A stretch of DNA of 64,000 bases, taken from the NCBI GenBank assembly GCA_009741485.1, contig CM019218.1, forward strand, positions 45,594,840-45,658,839, given 5' to 3'. A model generated the notes under the pieces. That model was not told where the DNA came from and searched no databases. It was given only the letters and a program-made list of their open reading frames with translations. Positions within the stretch are counted from its first letter, which is position 1, and each line of letters begins with the position of its first letter. The translations under genes were made by a program, and so were the position numbers. This document shows positions 10,901 through 25,900 of the stretch, piece after piece. Origin of the DNA: Malurus cyaneus samueli (lineage: Eukaryota; Chordata; Aves; Passeriformes; Maluridae).

Positions 10901-13900
10901 CCCTCCCCCTCTTCTTGACAGCAAGGGAACCCTGTGAAGTGACAGGTAATCCAAGAACCTGCTTCCTTTGGATGGATGAATAGAGCAGAAATATAATTTG
11001 GAGCGTTACACACCATCCTTTTTATAAATCCACTCAGGATAAAAATGTAGTGAAGTACCTGAAGGATAGAATGGTCGGTCATACAAGATCATCATCTGTG
11101 GGGGAAATGAGACTCTTGCAATGTCTATTGACAGAGACAGAGCCTTTTTGTTATAAAAATCATCACCATCCTGTTAATGCTTGTGTGCATGTCTGTGTGT
11201 GAAATTACACCTGCTGCAGAAATTTTATGTGGCTGACTTTGTGCTAGGCCTGGAAGACGTGAAGGTGAAGACGGTGGCTGCCGGCTCCTGTCACTCGGTG
11301 TCCCTCACAGGTAGGCCTCGGGCGCAGAGGAGAGCTCCTCACAGGTAGGCCTCAGGTACGTGAGGGAAACTCCTCACCCCGCAAAGGTCTCTCTGCTTTT
11401 GAAATGTTTGTCAATTTTGGCTAAACCGGTGAAATTTTGATCTGGCCTGTTTAGCGCTGGTAATTGTTTTGTAGTGGTTTTGGACTCTGAGAATGTTTCT
11501 GTTTTAAGAGCTGGATTCATGTTTTGAGTTTTTTGAAGGGGTCAGGTGTGACTTTGCCCATATGTAATTCAGGGTCTGGTCTTGAATAGCTAGAAACTCT
11601 GACAGGATTTGTTGAATCACATGGTTGGGTGAATCTCTGGAGCTGTGGCAGGATGCCCTGCTGGGTAAGTGGTTACTGCTGGAACCAGTGCAACCCTCAG
11701 CCCATGGAGAAGATGGGCCGGGGGTTATCCCAGGAAAGGCAGCCGAAGCAGGATAGCCACAGCAATGTGAGTCAATGCCTCTGTTCAGGGATAGGAGAAG
11801 GCCTGGAGCTGTCTGAGGTGTCTTAGGCTCCACTGTGACAGTGCAGATCTGTGGTGTAAGAGCACAAACCTTATTTGAAGAGCAAGGAGTTGCTTTAATT
11901 GGGTATGCACTTCCATAATGTCTGCCATTTGTTCTTTCATAGGCAGTGCTCCTATGTTGGAGTATTTAGTATCCCGTAATGAAAGTCTAATAAAGATTTA
12001 TTTCTATTTTGACAGATTGGGAGAAGGGGAAACAGAATAGCTTTCATGCTGTAATCTTACAGTTTTGTAGTGTGTAAAATATATTGAACCTTATGAAGAC
12101 AAGTCTTTGCCAAACTTCACAGGAACAAGTTCTTAGCAAATCTGCAGCCATCTGGTACCTCTGTCATCATTAAAGGAGCACTGGAGTATTTGCTTATGCA
12201 GATCTATAGAGATTTAGTTGTATGGGGAGATGTTCCAAGATGCAAATTATATTGAATTCAGAGATTCAAAATGCATGCATGATTAGTGAAGACAAACTGT
12301 GAGAACAAATAAAATCTACTTTAGATAATTGCGCTCTTTATTTAGACAGTGAACAGATTATTCTTTCATGCTTTTGCTTTTTGTTTAAGAGTGCAGTCTA
12401 TTTGGTAGCAGGGGGATCAAGGTTGACAAAGTGCCAAAGACTTTTATAATGTGATGCTATTGCTGCCCTTTGTCCTGCAGGATAGTTATTACTTAATTTT
12501 TTTTTTACTTTAAAGATGTGGATTGCAGTATTTAAATGGGCTTTTCATCTAGGAAGTTGCACTTGCATTGTGATACAGTTTTCTTTGCTTCTATTTCATG
12601 GGTCACCTGCTAATGGAACATCAAATACCTGCAGTCAGGCAGGTTTGGGACACAACTGCTGCCGTAAGTTGTTGCAAACACAAATGGTGATTCCTTGGAA
12701 AAAAGGATGGTAGAGTCTACTGGTATCCAAACTGGTCTGAACCCTCCAGTGGTGCGAATATGGTGCTAAGTTTTAGTGTCTAAGTTTTTATTCACACCTA
12801 CTCAAGAAATGAGATTAAAGGTTGAGCATGTAACATTTCCCAGGATAAAGCAAATCCACCTTGTGTAAGAGGAGGGGACAGAGGCAGTGCATGTTAATGG
12901 GGAACATGAATGGCCACAGTGTTGGAACTTGTTTCTGGGAGCACAGTAATGTACAAGATCATGTGTGCAGGATTTATTTCTTACACTTTCAGCTAGTGCA
13001 GGCTGGCAAAGATTTCAGGGAGACCTGGCAGCTCATGTTCTTTTAAGTGTTTTTGGTGGATTTGTTTTGTTTTTTTTTTTTTTTTACCGTGGAGTCTAGG
13101 ACCTGGGAGGAATGTTTTTGTGCTAATGATATGCAATGTCTCCAGAGGGACTCAGCTGAGCAGTCTTTGTGTTGGTGTCTATTGGCTGTTAGGTTGTGAG
13201 CAGCTCCAGCTTGCACTGATAGAAAGGACTGTGGGTGTGTCCATAAAAAGAATTATCCCTGTTGTTAGAAGTGTGCATTTGAACAAATGCTTGTTTTAGA
13301 AAAGGGATGTGGAAGGCAAGTGACCACTTACAGAATTCTCTCAGGCGTTGTCTGGTGTTTTGAGGCATGATATTGTTTTAATTTTGTCTTGTGATGGGTG
13401 TTCATAGCCTCATGTCCAATTGCTATAGGAAGTGACTGTGCAAGGTGAGACCAGGAACATTGGGCTGTCCCTAGTTTGGGGGATTTACTAAATTTGCTCA
13501 AGCTGAAGAAGGCATAATTGGTACGAGCAGAGCTGGGAGTCTAGCTCTTGTAGAGAGGCTGGGAGACTGTAAAACAGAGCAGGAGCAGCCAGCCAGGCTT
13601 TGAATTATTTTCTGCAATCCAGAAAGTTATTTACTGGATGTAATCAAAGCTTTGGAGTGGAAATAAAAGCTGGTCTGCAAGGACTGGGTGGACTGAGAAG
13701 AACTGCTCAATGAATGTCTCCAAGGTTCTTAGGTTTTTTTTTACTTTGAGAAGTTGACTACTGTGGTTAGTTTTTTAATAAAAAATAGCCATTGTTATAA
13801 AAATATTTCAGTCCTCTTTGAGAAGCTCATATTAGAACTGGGTTGTAGACAGTTTGACTTGAAAGCTCAGGTTGCTTCAGATTTTACTTTTTAACAGATT

Positions 13901-16900
13901 TTACTTCTATGTCTGTTGTAGATGAAGGACACCTGTATGTCTGGGGCAGCAACAAACATGGGCAGTTGGTGAGCAGAGACATCTTTCTTGCTGAGCCCAG
14001 GAAGATTGACACTCAGTGTTTCTCACATGAGAAGATTGGAGCAGTTTGGAGTGGCTGGACCCATCTGGTGGCACAGACAGGTAGGATATCTAAAAAGCAG
14101 TAACATGTGCACCCAAACAGTAAATTGTCCTTGTGCAGGCAAGTGGTGTTCTTTCTCACTGTTGGTGGCTGGACACAGTGTAGCAGTTGCACCCAAGTTC
14201 TGTTGTCTCTTAAATTATGAGGACTGACATCCTTTGGCTGCTCTTTTAGGAGGGTTTTAAGGGCAAATAAAAGAATATGTTCAGTAAACTAAAATAAGCT
14301 GGCTTATGTGTGTGTTTGTGGTAAAACCCAGAAAAATATTTGGAAAAGACAGTTAAAAAGAAGCATGATTACACTTGAAGAACATCCCTGAAGATGGAAA
14401 TGAAAGCAGATTTAATGTTGAAGCTGTACTTTCCTGGGAACCTTTCTAGTGAGGACAGTGTGAAAGCTGCCACGTGTGGAGGGCTGTAGGGTTAGATTCT
14501 TACCTAGGAAGAGATGAGAGGAAGGTTACGTAACAATGACATTCATGTGTGAAGGGATGGTTGAGCTGATGAAACTCATCCAAGTGTGAAATGCAAAGGT
14601 GGGAGGGAAAGGTAGATGAGATGCTAAGGCAAGACAGGCATCTGAAACTATCTTGTGTTTTTTGTGTGACCAGGCTGTGCTCTTTGCTTCTCCTCTTGCA
14701 CAGGATGTGGTGCCATAGTTAAGGCTAACCAGAGAGTGGAAGTTTTCCATGGAGCAAAAGGAACAGCCAGAGCTGTGATGTGTGACTAGAGAAACAAATT
14801 GGTTGTTTTCTGCTTCATAGCATTCAATGTTTGACATCAAAGGATGTGAGAGAAATGTCTCTGTGAAAAACCTGCATCAGCTGCTCTTTTAGCTATTTAA
14901 AAGAAATATCTGAGCTCTGATTTTTGGAGGGTGCTATAGTGAAAATTTCCAAGCTGCAATCAATGCTATGAGCTGCTTGGAAAGTTTTCAGGTGGAGTAA
15001 AGGAATTTATATCAAAATGCACAGTTCTTGAATTAAGTGCTTAATGTCATCCTCACTGGAATAGAAATGGGAGAAAGAAGCCATTAGTCAGGATGGCCTA
15101 ATTTTTAAAGAGTGAATCTTGTCAACTTGGTTTTGCTTTCCTTCACAATTTCTTAACAGAGCATACCCACTAGATAAAACATCCCCAAAGTTTTGTAACT
15201 TCAGTGTTTCACTGACTTGATACTTAACTGTGGCCATTACAGACACGGAGCATTTTAGTAGGTATTTTTTTACAACAACAAAAAGTGTGTCAAGTTACTG
15301 GCTGGGGTGTTTTGCTTGTGAATGTTTAAAAAGGATTTGTATAAAAATAGGCTGGTTTTCTACTTCTGCATTAGAAAACTGGCCAAGTGATGCAGTGGCA
15401 TAAGTTATTGCTGAAATTGTATTTTATGTATTTAGAATTTTAAATCTCTTTGAAGAGTGATGGACCTGAACCTAAATCATCTGGAATAAGATTTTGAATG
15501 GTCTTTGGCAGCCTCCAGATACCAGTCAGGATCTCCTGGGAATTTCAAGGGTTGTTCAGCTACTAGATATAGTGAGAGCCAAGCACTTAACTCTTTCTGG
15601 AAAATCATTCGCTGCATTAAACTTGCAGCTGAATAACTGAAAAATTCAGCTCACTTGAGGACTTTCCCCTGCATGCAGTCCTTCCTACCAGTATTTTTAC
15701 CTCCTAGTGAAGGAGGAGATGGTGCTTCAGTTTCCTGGTACTGAAGTCATAAACCAGTGATCCCCAAACGTTATGGATCAGTAAAATTTTTTTGAGCATG
15801 CAGCCCCCAATATCTTTGTACTTAATTGCTTATAAATTATTGACATATAATGCTGTAATATGCAAACTATAAAACATTTACAATTGAAATTACACAAAGG
15901 ATGAGACAAACACTACTTAAAATATTACTTTATTAACTTAAATAATTAAAACCATTAAGAATTTATTAATAAATTAAAATATTTATATGTAATTTTCATC
16001 CTGCCCTCCAGTGGATTGTCCTGTGAATACCCAGGACTGCATGCACTTCACTTTAGTGATACTGATAGAAACATTTCCTTTTACTCTGGAGAGTAACTCA
16101 TTTCGTTTTACTCTGGAGAATTCCACAATTAATGGAAAAGAAACAAGGTAGAGTGATTTCTGGACACAGGAAAATGGAAGGAAGGAATATTGTAATATGA
16201 TGCTTTTCTGTTCATCGTGGAAGACAGGAACATACTTTGGAAAGACATTGCAGCATAGAGGAATTTTGCTGTGTGAAAGAATGAGCAAGTTTTTTCTAAT
16301 TAGTAATCTCCCCATGATGCAAAATTTAATAGCTTGAAGTTTGTTACTGTATCTGAATTCTCATACAGTGTTTTCCACAGAAGGTAGTTGAATTTTAAGA
16401 GGCCATTATAAATACTTAGAGTTCTGTTTGAATTTTTTTTCCAGAAAATTAATCCTGGTCAGAGTAGTAATAATAAAAAACTTGTTATTGCAGCTCTCTT
16501 GACAGTAACTGAAAACTTTCCTCACTGGAAAGACACAGGAAGGAACTGGGTGGATAAACACTGGACACACAGTGCATAAATTCTACCATTTCAAAATGAC
16601 ATTTTGATCTTTATCTGCCAGGTGAGCAGTGGTTGGCTGCAGAATTAATGGAAGAGTGAAAAGTAAATGAGAGTGATGTTAAAAGCAACCACCTGGAGAA
16701 ATAGTTGCCAGTTTCACGGTTGCAGTGGTTAGACAATTTTAAAGTGAGTTCCAAGCAAGTTATTAACTTTTTTATCAGAAAAAAGGAACACAGCATAAAT
16801 ACTTTGGTCTTTTGTCTTTCCCTCTTATGTAAGCTGACCTGTTTTAAGATTTGCTTTGTTTTTCCTTCATGCTGCTGGCAAAATTTTGTATTGTAACATA

Positions 16901-19900
16901 AAGCAAAATGCACAAGTTTTTAAAATTTCTTCCCCATTCTCTCTTTACAAGGGATTTTAATTGCACCTGAAATCACTTTAATACCTGCACCTCTTTCATG
17001 TCCTACATTCTACCTCATTCAGCAGAGGTTTCCTGTAATTTCTTTCTAGAGTTTGATCAACTCTCTTTTCATTTGCTGTTGTTTCTATGATAAAACAGTT
17101 TGGGTTCAAAATATTAATTCCTGAGAAATGAACTGCTTGACTTAGAGGTGTTAAGGAATGTTTTCACAAGATGTTGTGTTTTTAATCCTTACCTTTAACT
17201 GATCCTCATCAGCCCCAATTCCTTATTCTTTTTATTATAGAGGTATTTTTGGAGGGCTGTTTCCACTGTGCACACTCTTACTGCAAAGTAACTCACAAAA
17301 CCCTTCAAGACAGATGAGTGCCTTTTTTTCCTGCCTTGATTACTGTTTCCCACAGAGGAGAGAAGCACAATTAGACTTTCTGGCATTGCTGGTATTCTTT
17401 CAAAGTAAGTTATATAATTCTGATAGTAGAGGTGGTCCTAGTTGGTGATGGTTGGTCCAAAAGGATGAAAGCTGAGAAGCCCTGGTTTCTCTTTGATCAG
17501 GTCTCTGATGATAAGATATGAACTTGTTCATGTCTTTGGTTTAGTTACTATTTTCCCTGTGAATGCTTGTGTCAAGTGACTCCCAGGAATGCTTTTCATT
17601 GATGACAGGACAGTGCTGTTCCTGCTCCATGTGAATGACAGACCCGGGTGCATTCTTGTGGCCTTGGACTCCAAGTACAAGTTCTATTCTCTCAGACAAT
17701 CACTGTGTAAAAGGTTTGCTTCCTTTCCAGCACTCAATGGCACAAGGAGCACCACTGCAGTGTAGGTGACATTATTTCTGAGTAATTATGAGTTGTCTTG
17801 CACTGCTCCGTCTGCTTTAATTTGTGGTCCCTGTCGAGTAAATGCAAACACTTTGAGGATAACTGCTGAAAGAGAGGTTATTGCTTAGGTCTTTTAAAAG
17901 AGAGTGAAGTTGTGGCCTGTAACATTGAAGATGTAAATTAGTCTACTTTGGGGATTGATAGAACCAATCTGACTCGAAGGCAAACCTAAATATAGCGAGA
18001 GAGGTATTTTAAAGACTTTGAGGTGAATCATCAACTTCCATTCAAAACAAGATATTTTCTTTTTAACTGGGATGCCTAATAAATAACCTTCCTTAATCTG
18101 GTCTGGTTTATTATCTGTGTATTCTCCTGAATACATTCACTAATCTTTTTGTCACATAGTGTCACATGAAGTTATGCTTTGTTTGAGCTCAGATAAAGAA
18201 TTCTGAGCTCTTTCACTCAGAAAGTTACTTCAAAAATGCAGTTAAAATTGTGTTTCTGCTGCCTATGCAAAACTGCCTACAGCTAGAAAGTCTTGGAAGA
18301 ACAAAATGCCGTGACATAGTCTGAATAATATTCTGAATCCTCATTCCAAATGTGCATCTGAATTTGTGCATCTTTGAATGTCCTTTGATGTCATGTCATT
18401 TAGGCCACATAAAACCACTCTGAAGTGGTCTGACAGTGTTGGTGACCTACATGCAAAATAAAAACCATCTCCTATTTTTTCTGAAGCAAATGACAGTGTG
18501 TCCCTGCAAACATCCAGAGCAGAATGAGAGATAATTTCTAATGATCTTTAACATTTCAGAATTTCACAGAGGCTGTAGTTGTCCTTCTAGGTGCCTTTTC
18601 TGATGGCAGTCACAAGGTAAAGCTGTTGGGCTTTGCTGGCAAGTTGTGCAGCTGCAGGGAGAAGAAGGATATCTGGCACCCGAGCAGCACAGCCTAAGCC
18701 CACTAGAGGTCCTTTCCAGTTTGCTCTTGAATCCAGGCTCTGCAGCCTTCCTCTGGAAAACAAACTTTCTCTACCTTGGATTTTTTTTGCTCCCTAGGGC
18801 AGCAAATACTAATTTGTGTATATGTATATATATATTATGTATATGTATTTTTTTGTAATGCTTATTTCTTTTCACACATGGTAGCCAGGAGTCAAACAGT
18901 TTGAAACTGGAGCCCTACATGAGGTAGCTGTATTTAATGTGGAAGGATGCTGGGTTTTGGGAAAACAAGTGAAATACTAGAAAATAGCTTAATCAAAACC
19001 TGCAAATTGATAGGTATCCCAGAACCTGTTTGAAGCAGAATTTGAGTTCAAGAAATAAGGATTCAGAAAAGAAAACCTTTGTTCATCTGCCTCGAGGGTA
19101 AATTTTGAAGCTTCAGAGCCTATCTTGAAGGTCTTGCATTTGATTATAAAGGGTAGAGAATGGCAACAGGAGAAAAAGAAATACAGAAGCTTGGGCACCA
19201 AAATTCAGAAATGAAAGCCGGAAACTGTGGGAAACTTAGTGTGCAATAACACATTCCATGAGTTTGGAAAATGACTCAATCATCATTATGTTTTGGGGCT
19301 TTGGTCCACATGTGTGGAAAGAGGGACTATTATATTCATTTCCCCGCCCCCTTGATTGTTGTGGACCTAAACAATGTGACTGTCCCAAAGTGACAGAACT
19401 TTCATCTTTTGAAAGCTTCCAGAAAAAATGAACCTTTAAAATATGGATCTGGTATAGCATTTGTTCATGTCATAAGTGGGTGAGATTAGGGATTGATTAC
19501 TTTCTCTGATTTTCCTTTTTTTTTTAAGATTTGGTTTCTGTGGTTGGACTGCTGCAGTTTATGGCTACCCATATATATAACAAATGTAATAAACAAGGTC
19601 AGATGCATTAACAAGTATGTGCTTGTGCAGGAACTCTGAAATGTGGTCTGTTTTCAGTATCCTCCAGCACCAGAGCAACTGTGCAAGAGGAACTGTAGTT
19701 TTGTGGGCTGAGAAGGGCAGCTTGTTGGCTCTGAGCTATTCCTCGGGGGATTATTTTTTCCTTATTCTTTTTCTCTTAAAGCAAATTAAACTGTTGTAAT
19801 GGTAATGATGATAATTTCACTGAAATCACCTCCCCTCTCACAACTATTGTGAAACGAGGGAACAAAGCCCATACAAATTTCCTTGTAAGAAGAATAGTTT

Positions 19901-22900
19901 GAACCTGTGTCCCTGTCTTTCTAATTCTTCTACTACTCGCAGCTGGAACTGCTGGCACTATCTAAGCCATTTGCTCTTCTGTTTGACTGTTTCTGCTTTG
20001 TTTTATGTCAAACCCTTTTTCCTGAATCATACTGAAATAATTTATATTGTACTTAGGTCTTTGTCAGTTCACCTATTTGAAGCTGAAAAGAAGCAATGGT
20101 AAAGAGAAAATTCCCTATTCTCTTAACTTCTGTCAGAAGCTGCCTGCAAGTTCCATATTCATAGGTATTAATAGAGAAAGTTCTAAATGTGGAACTCACA
20201 AGATCGCTTTTGTTTGGTTGCTGCTATGACACGGGATTAGACACTATATAACTCACCTCCTTTTTGCCTCCCAGCTTTTAATTCAGCTTCTAGACTCTCA
20301 TATGCTGTGGGTCCCAGCAGCCATCCGCAATGATGCTTCTTTATCAGGCCTGCTATCCAGCAAAATGAGCATGGGCTGGAAGACTGGGTTAAGGGGTTCA
20401 TCCCTAAAGCCTCTTCCAGCTGGGAGATCCCAGTGGGGGGGCATAAGAATTGCAGTTTCATTTTGGGTGTTGTCATATCAGATTATATATTTTGCATGTA
20501 GTAAAAGGATGATGTGATTGGTTGAAACTTTGGCAGCTCAAAGCCCTTAGTGAAGAGAATTAATGTGGAGCACACAACAAACAGTGAGAATTTGCATTTC
20601 AGAATTTCTGCAGTTATGCAAAGTGGATATAACACAGTCTCAGACAAACAGTTCGAATCCTTCGTAATGCAAAAGTGCTTTGCACTGACTTTGTGTAGAA
20701 CAAGAAGCTGGAACCAATCATTACCTGGTAGTTGAATTAATCTGTATGGTTGCCAGTTGTTAAGAACAAGGTATATTTACTCTGCCCTTTTAGTTTTAAA
20801 GTGGCTTCTGCATTTTCAAATAACTTCATTTAAAGCCATGTATTTACTAAGCTAAGCATTTCTAAGCTCAGCTTCTGAAAGCAGCTGTCTATAATCTGTG
20901 CATAATCTGTCTATAAATGTGCACAATCTGTGCATGTAAGTGCATTGATCTTATTAAACCTTAGTAACGTTTTAAGGCCATTAAATACTTGTTTTCATAA
21001 TCTTTAAATGACATTTCCTGTTTAGTAATTAATTATTCACATTCAATGCCCACTGAGTCATCGTACTATTTGAATATAGGTAATGTGCTTTTTAAGAGCT
21101 TAGTGGCAGTTGAGCACTTCTAAAGAGCAGTACTTTTCAGGATTTTTTTTTCTTAAAAAACTAAAAACAAACAGGAAAAAATTCTATTTAGAATTGTTAT
21201 TTTCATTATTACCTTGAAGTAGTTTTCAAATAATTAACTGGATGTAAGGTACTGTCGGATACAAGAGATATCAACAGCTGTGAATTTTTAGTACCAAGTC
21301 TGTAGTCTTGTAGAATGGCTCTGATACTTGGGAATTATGATGAGATCTGCTAGGATAGTCTTTTATTCTTCTTACTCAGCTTTTATTCTTTAGATTATTC
21401 CGGTTGTGAGGAGCCACAGGACAAATCTGTGCTGAAAAATTCTAGTTGGCCACAGGTACTTGTTACACAGCATTTATATTGTTTGAGTGCTAGCAATGGC
21501 TGTGTGCTGTTGTAACATGAAGTTGTCTCTCTGTCTTACGAAGTATGTGCAATATGGTATTTTCTAGTTCATGGGGTTATAATTTTGGTGTATTTGTAAG
21601 CATTCAGCTGACTTGGCTGGATTTTTGAGTCCTCTGGAAATTCCATGACTGACCATGACATCTATGTTTTACCATTTGGGTCTAGTAAATACACAAGTGT
21701 GGTAGGCAACTGATACCCTTTAACAGTTGTTATGTTTCTAAGCAAAATCAGCATTTTTTCAGTATGCTGTTCAGTGACTTGATTTCCTTATATCAAGGTA
21801 AATGATTTTTTAAATGCAGTTTTTAATGAAAAAACATTGCCTTACTTATAAATATTGTTGAAATCCAAACCTTATGCTTAATTCCTCGTATGGGATTGTA
21901 TATTAGTTTGGTTTAACTTTTGAAGTTGGTGTTGATCTCCAAATCAGTTTTTGCTTTGTCAGTGCATTTTGGATACTAATTTTCTTTTATAATGATATTC
22001 ATGGAAGTGCAGACCATGACAGCACAATACCCAAGATTAACCTGCTACCCTGAGCATGCAACTAAACGCTAGAGGGCCAAACCAATGAGCTTGAGGAACT
22101 CCAGGGAATGGGAACAGCTGTCAGAAAGCACTGGATGTATCTGCTCAGAGAGGCATGATCCAAAGCTGGCCTCCAGCTCTTGTTGGTGAGGCTTAGTCTC
22201 AATGGCACTGATGAACAAACAGATTGGTCTTATCCCCAGGAAAATTTTGAAAGGGTGTTGGCAAACTTTTTTGCACACTTTTGTTGTTTTTTTTTCAAGC
22301 CCTCTTTTATGTAGGAAGAGGAGGAGCTATTTCAATACCAGTTCATGCCACAGTATGGTAGTTGAAACCCAGGTGAACTCTGTTTTTGTAGTTCCTGTTT
22401 GGACTTCACCATCTCTCAGTGTAGCTAATATCTTCTGTATGGATCCCAAACAACTGAGACCGAGCTGTGCAGAGGAAGGGGAGTTACATTTTTTATGTTT
22501 CTTAGGATACACTTGGGGTTTTTGGGATGTTTTGCTGAATTTCAGAGTTTGTGTGGTTCAGGGCTGCTTTCTTCTCTATCCAGTATTATAAGGCCCATAT
22601 GTATGTAATAAGAGTGGAATAATCACTGTGGTTTATTTTTAGGGAAAAAGACCTGGATGAATAGATGGTATTAGCATCTGATTTATGCAGAAGAGAAAAC
22701 CCTAGGAGGGGTGGGATTTTCTTAGGTGACTCATGCTCTGTTTTACTCATTATCATTTAACTAAAAGAAAAAATCTAAAAAACACTGTGGAGTCGAAAAT
22801 CTATTCAGGGACGGTGCTTTATGTCAGTTTTGCCCAAATCTTTTTATCATGAATACAGGAGATCTTAGTTTTCTAGAATTTCCAAAAAATTACCTTTACA

Positions 22901-25900
22901 AAGCTGCCCAAAAATGTAGATAACAGAAACTCCTTTAGGAGTATGTTTTCCTACTTGTCCTTTCCACCCCAAAACACAAAGCAAACTGAAAATGAGTTTG
23001 GCATTTCTCATCTCAAATTTTGGACCTTGTAGCTGATGGATATTTTGCAGGAATTTGCGTGTACACGAACAGTTTTTTTCAGGCTTATGCTTGCTAATGA
23101 CACAGCTGCCTGGAGCTGAAGCTGTTCATTGAAGAGAAAATGGACAATAAAATATCCAGAAGTGAAGGTCAGGCAATGGGGGCAATAAAAGGGTGGCAGT
23201 GTGGATTACTAGATGCTCATGTGGGTTGAAGAATCATCCTGACAAGTCACGCAGTACAAAGGAGGGTGTTAAATTTGTTTTTGTTTGTCTCCTCTTGCTC
23301 GCTCACTTTGTTAGAGATAAACAGAACACACAATACCAAACAAACCCAAAAAGCTATGGGCATGCACACGAGTAGAAGCTGATAGTTAAAATATAACTGA
23401 CTTCTAAGGCATCTGATTTAAAAATCTGGGCAGCTATTTAAAATTCCTCTAATTTACCAGAGTGGTGTTGAAACAAAGTTAATCAAAATCTGCCCACCTG
23501 ATTTAGCATGAGAGAAAAGTCATGGTTTCTTTAGATGCTACCCTTTCTCATTGTATTCTGTGAAGAATGGATAGGAGGGTACTGCTTCTTTTGATCAATA
23601 TCCATTGTAACATCAGAGAAAAGAAGGTATTGGAAAAAACAGGAGCTTTTTGTTCTTCATTGCTGTCTCCTTACTCCTAATGACAAAAGTTCTCTTATTT
23701 CTCCCCTCTCACTTTAAAACCTAAACCCTTCTTAGTAACAGGCAGCATAGCACTTCAGTACTTACATTACGAACTTGTTCATAAACACACTCAGGTAATC
23801 CTTAAACATAGATGTGCTGGCACTGCAAGCAAATACAGATACTGTAACTATGTAGAGGTAGTTGTGGACAGCTGTCACTTCACTGGGTGAGCAGAAGTAG
23901 ATCTCACTAGCACCATTCCCTCTTGGCAGGGAATTTCAGATTCTTTTACAGCACAGATTTGAATTACATTAGTAACATTTCTAAAATGTTTCTAAATTTT
24001 TAGACTTGCCCCATGCTTTGCGCCTTCAGCTCTGGAATACTGAAAGCACCTCATGATGTTGAGAGACAGACACGGTCAATCTCTTAGTATGTGAATTCTA
24101 ATGCTTTAGAGGTCTGAGCTGGAACAAGAAGTCAGGAGTCAAAGGGAACTCTGCTAGCTGGATAGTGTCCCCTTGCACATGATGGAATTTTTTCAGGGCA
24201 TAAGTGGCATTTGGATGCTTTCACCATTATGAAACCGTTTATATATTTGTCCACTCTCTCCCTGCAGTCTCCTTGATGTTAAGCACTTTGCCATACACAG
24301 GTGGAATCTTGTGTTGTGCTTTTATTTCTTCCTCCACCCCCTTGCCCAACTCTTAAACTTTCTTGTGGGTGGAGGGAGAAATTGGGATGATATTCCAGTG
24401 AGAATACATCACCTTATTGCTCATTGTTCATCTTTTGACTTCAAAGGGTATGAATTTTCCTTCCCGTCCTCTTTTAGACTGTTTTGTACCTCCTGTCAGC
24501 GGGAATGCTGCTCATTATTCGAGGTGCACAGCCCACTCTGTCTTAGTCAATTGTAGTTGCTGTTCTAATGATTCTGACTCTGAACAAGGCGGTGATCTCC
24601 TGGGAGGCTCTGGAGGTGCCATTGTTGGGTTTGTGGTACTGTTCTCTTCTTTGTACTTTATTTCTTAAGAATACACATAGTTAGGGCTGAACTCCATTGG
24701 CTGTAGAACTCGGCTGCTTCTGGAGTGATTGAGGAAGTTAGAGCCATTTAGCAAATCTCGGGAGTGCTCTTCTAACACTTTATAATGCTTTCTATTTCTT
24801 TGTAGACTTTGTGAATTTCTTTGTAGATGTTGTGACTCCTCAGAATCGTGTGTGTCTGAGGCTTGTTATTGAGTGAAATCTCTTGCGTAATTGGTCTCTG
24901 ATTATTGGGAATGCATCTTGTGTACAACAGTGCAAAAGCCCAGTTCTCTACAGGCTACTAAAGCATTTCTTTTGCTGTTTCTGTGTCTGCTTTTCCACAG
25001 CATGCCCTTGAGTGTTTTGACAACGTAAATATTAGCACCGGGAACTTAATTAACTTCCCTTTGTTTATCTCTTGTAGACACATGCCTGTTCCTTCTGAGG
25101 CTCAGGTGGCAATGGGATATTGAGAGTAGCAGGGTCGCTTGCCTTCTCCAAATTAGGCAGATTCACAGATATTTGCAACATTGGAGCTAGAGGGAATGCT
25201 TTTCATAAAATGATCTAGAAAACATGCCTATGTTGTAATTTGTAATATCTGAATAAGATTTTCTGTAGCACTCTAGTGTGTTAAGTCTAATGAAACATGA
25301 CCTGGACCTTGCCTCAAAGGGGATAAACACCTAACTGGTCCTTTTACAGACAAAAGTCTAGGAAATCAGACACAAGACAATAATTGGAAACAAATAAAAA
25401 CACATGCATCATATTATAATAGTTCAAGGGTGTTGTTTTTTCAAAATGGTGTCCAGAAAGAGCGGAATGTCTTCAGTTTTCTGGGGTATGTGGGAGGAGG
25501 AGACGCTCAGCTGAGAAAGAAGGAAATTCCAGGTTAGAGAGGCCTGTATGGAAGCAAGCATATAACAGTGCAGAAGGGCATGGAGATATAAATATAGAAT
25601 GTCAGTAAAAGTGTATGACTCATACTGCTGTAGTAGCATAGTGCAGAATTTATTTGCAGAAGTACAGAACAAAAACCCTATGGTATACTATGATGCATTT
25701 GCAGATAGTTTTCCATAGCTGGTTAATGTTATATGCATCTTGCTTTTTTTGAGACCAAATTGTGCTTTGATTTTCTTCTTCTTTTTGTTAGGACTTTGTT
25801 TTCAGTTGAAGAGTTAAGTCCTCTATTGAACCTTGAATGCAGCAGTTCTGTTTGCTGGGTAGAGATGAGTTAGATTTGTTTTTAATCACATAACTAAATT

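Noticed and set aside
22202..22591. Open frame of 129 codons on the + strand in intron 8
   Set aside because: No homology recognised and no splice or promoter context. Treated as chance.
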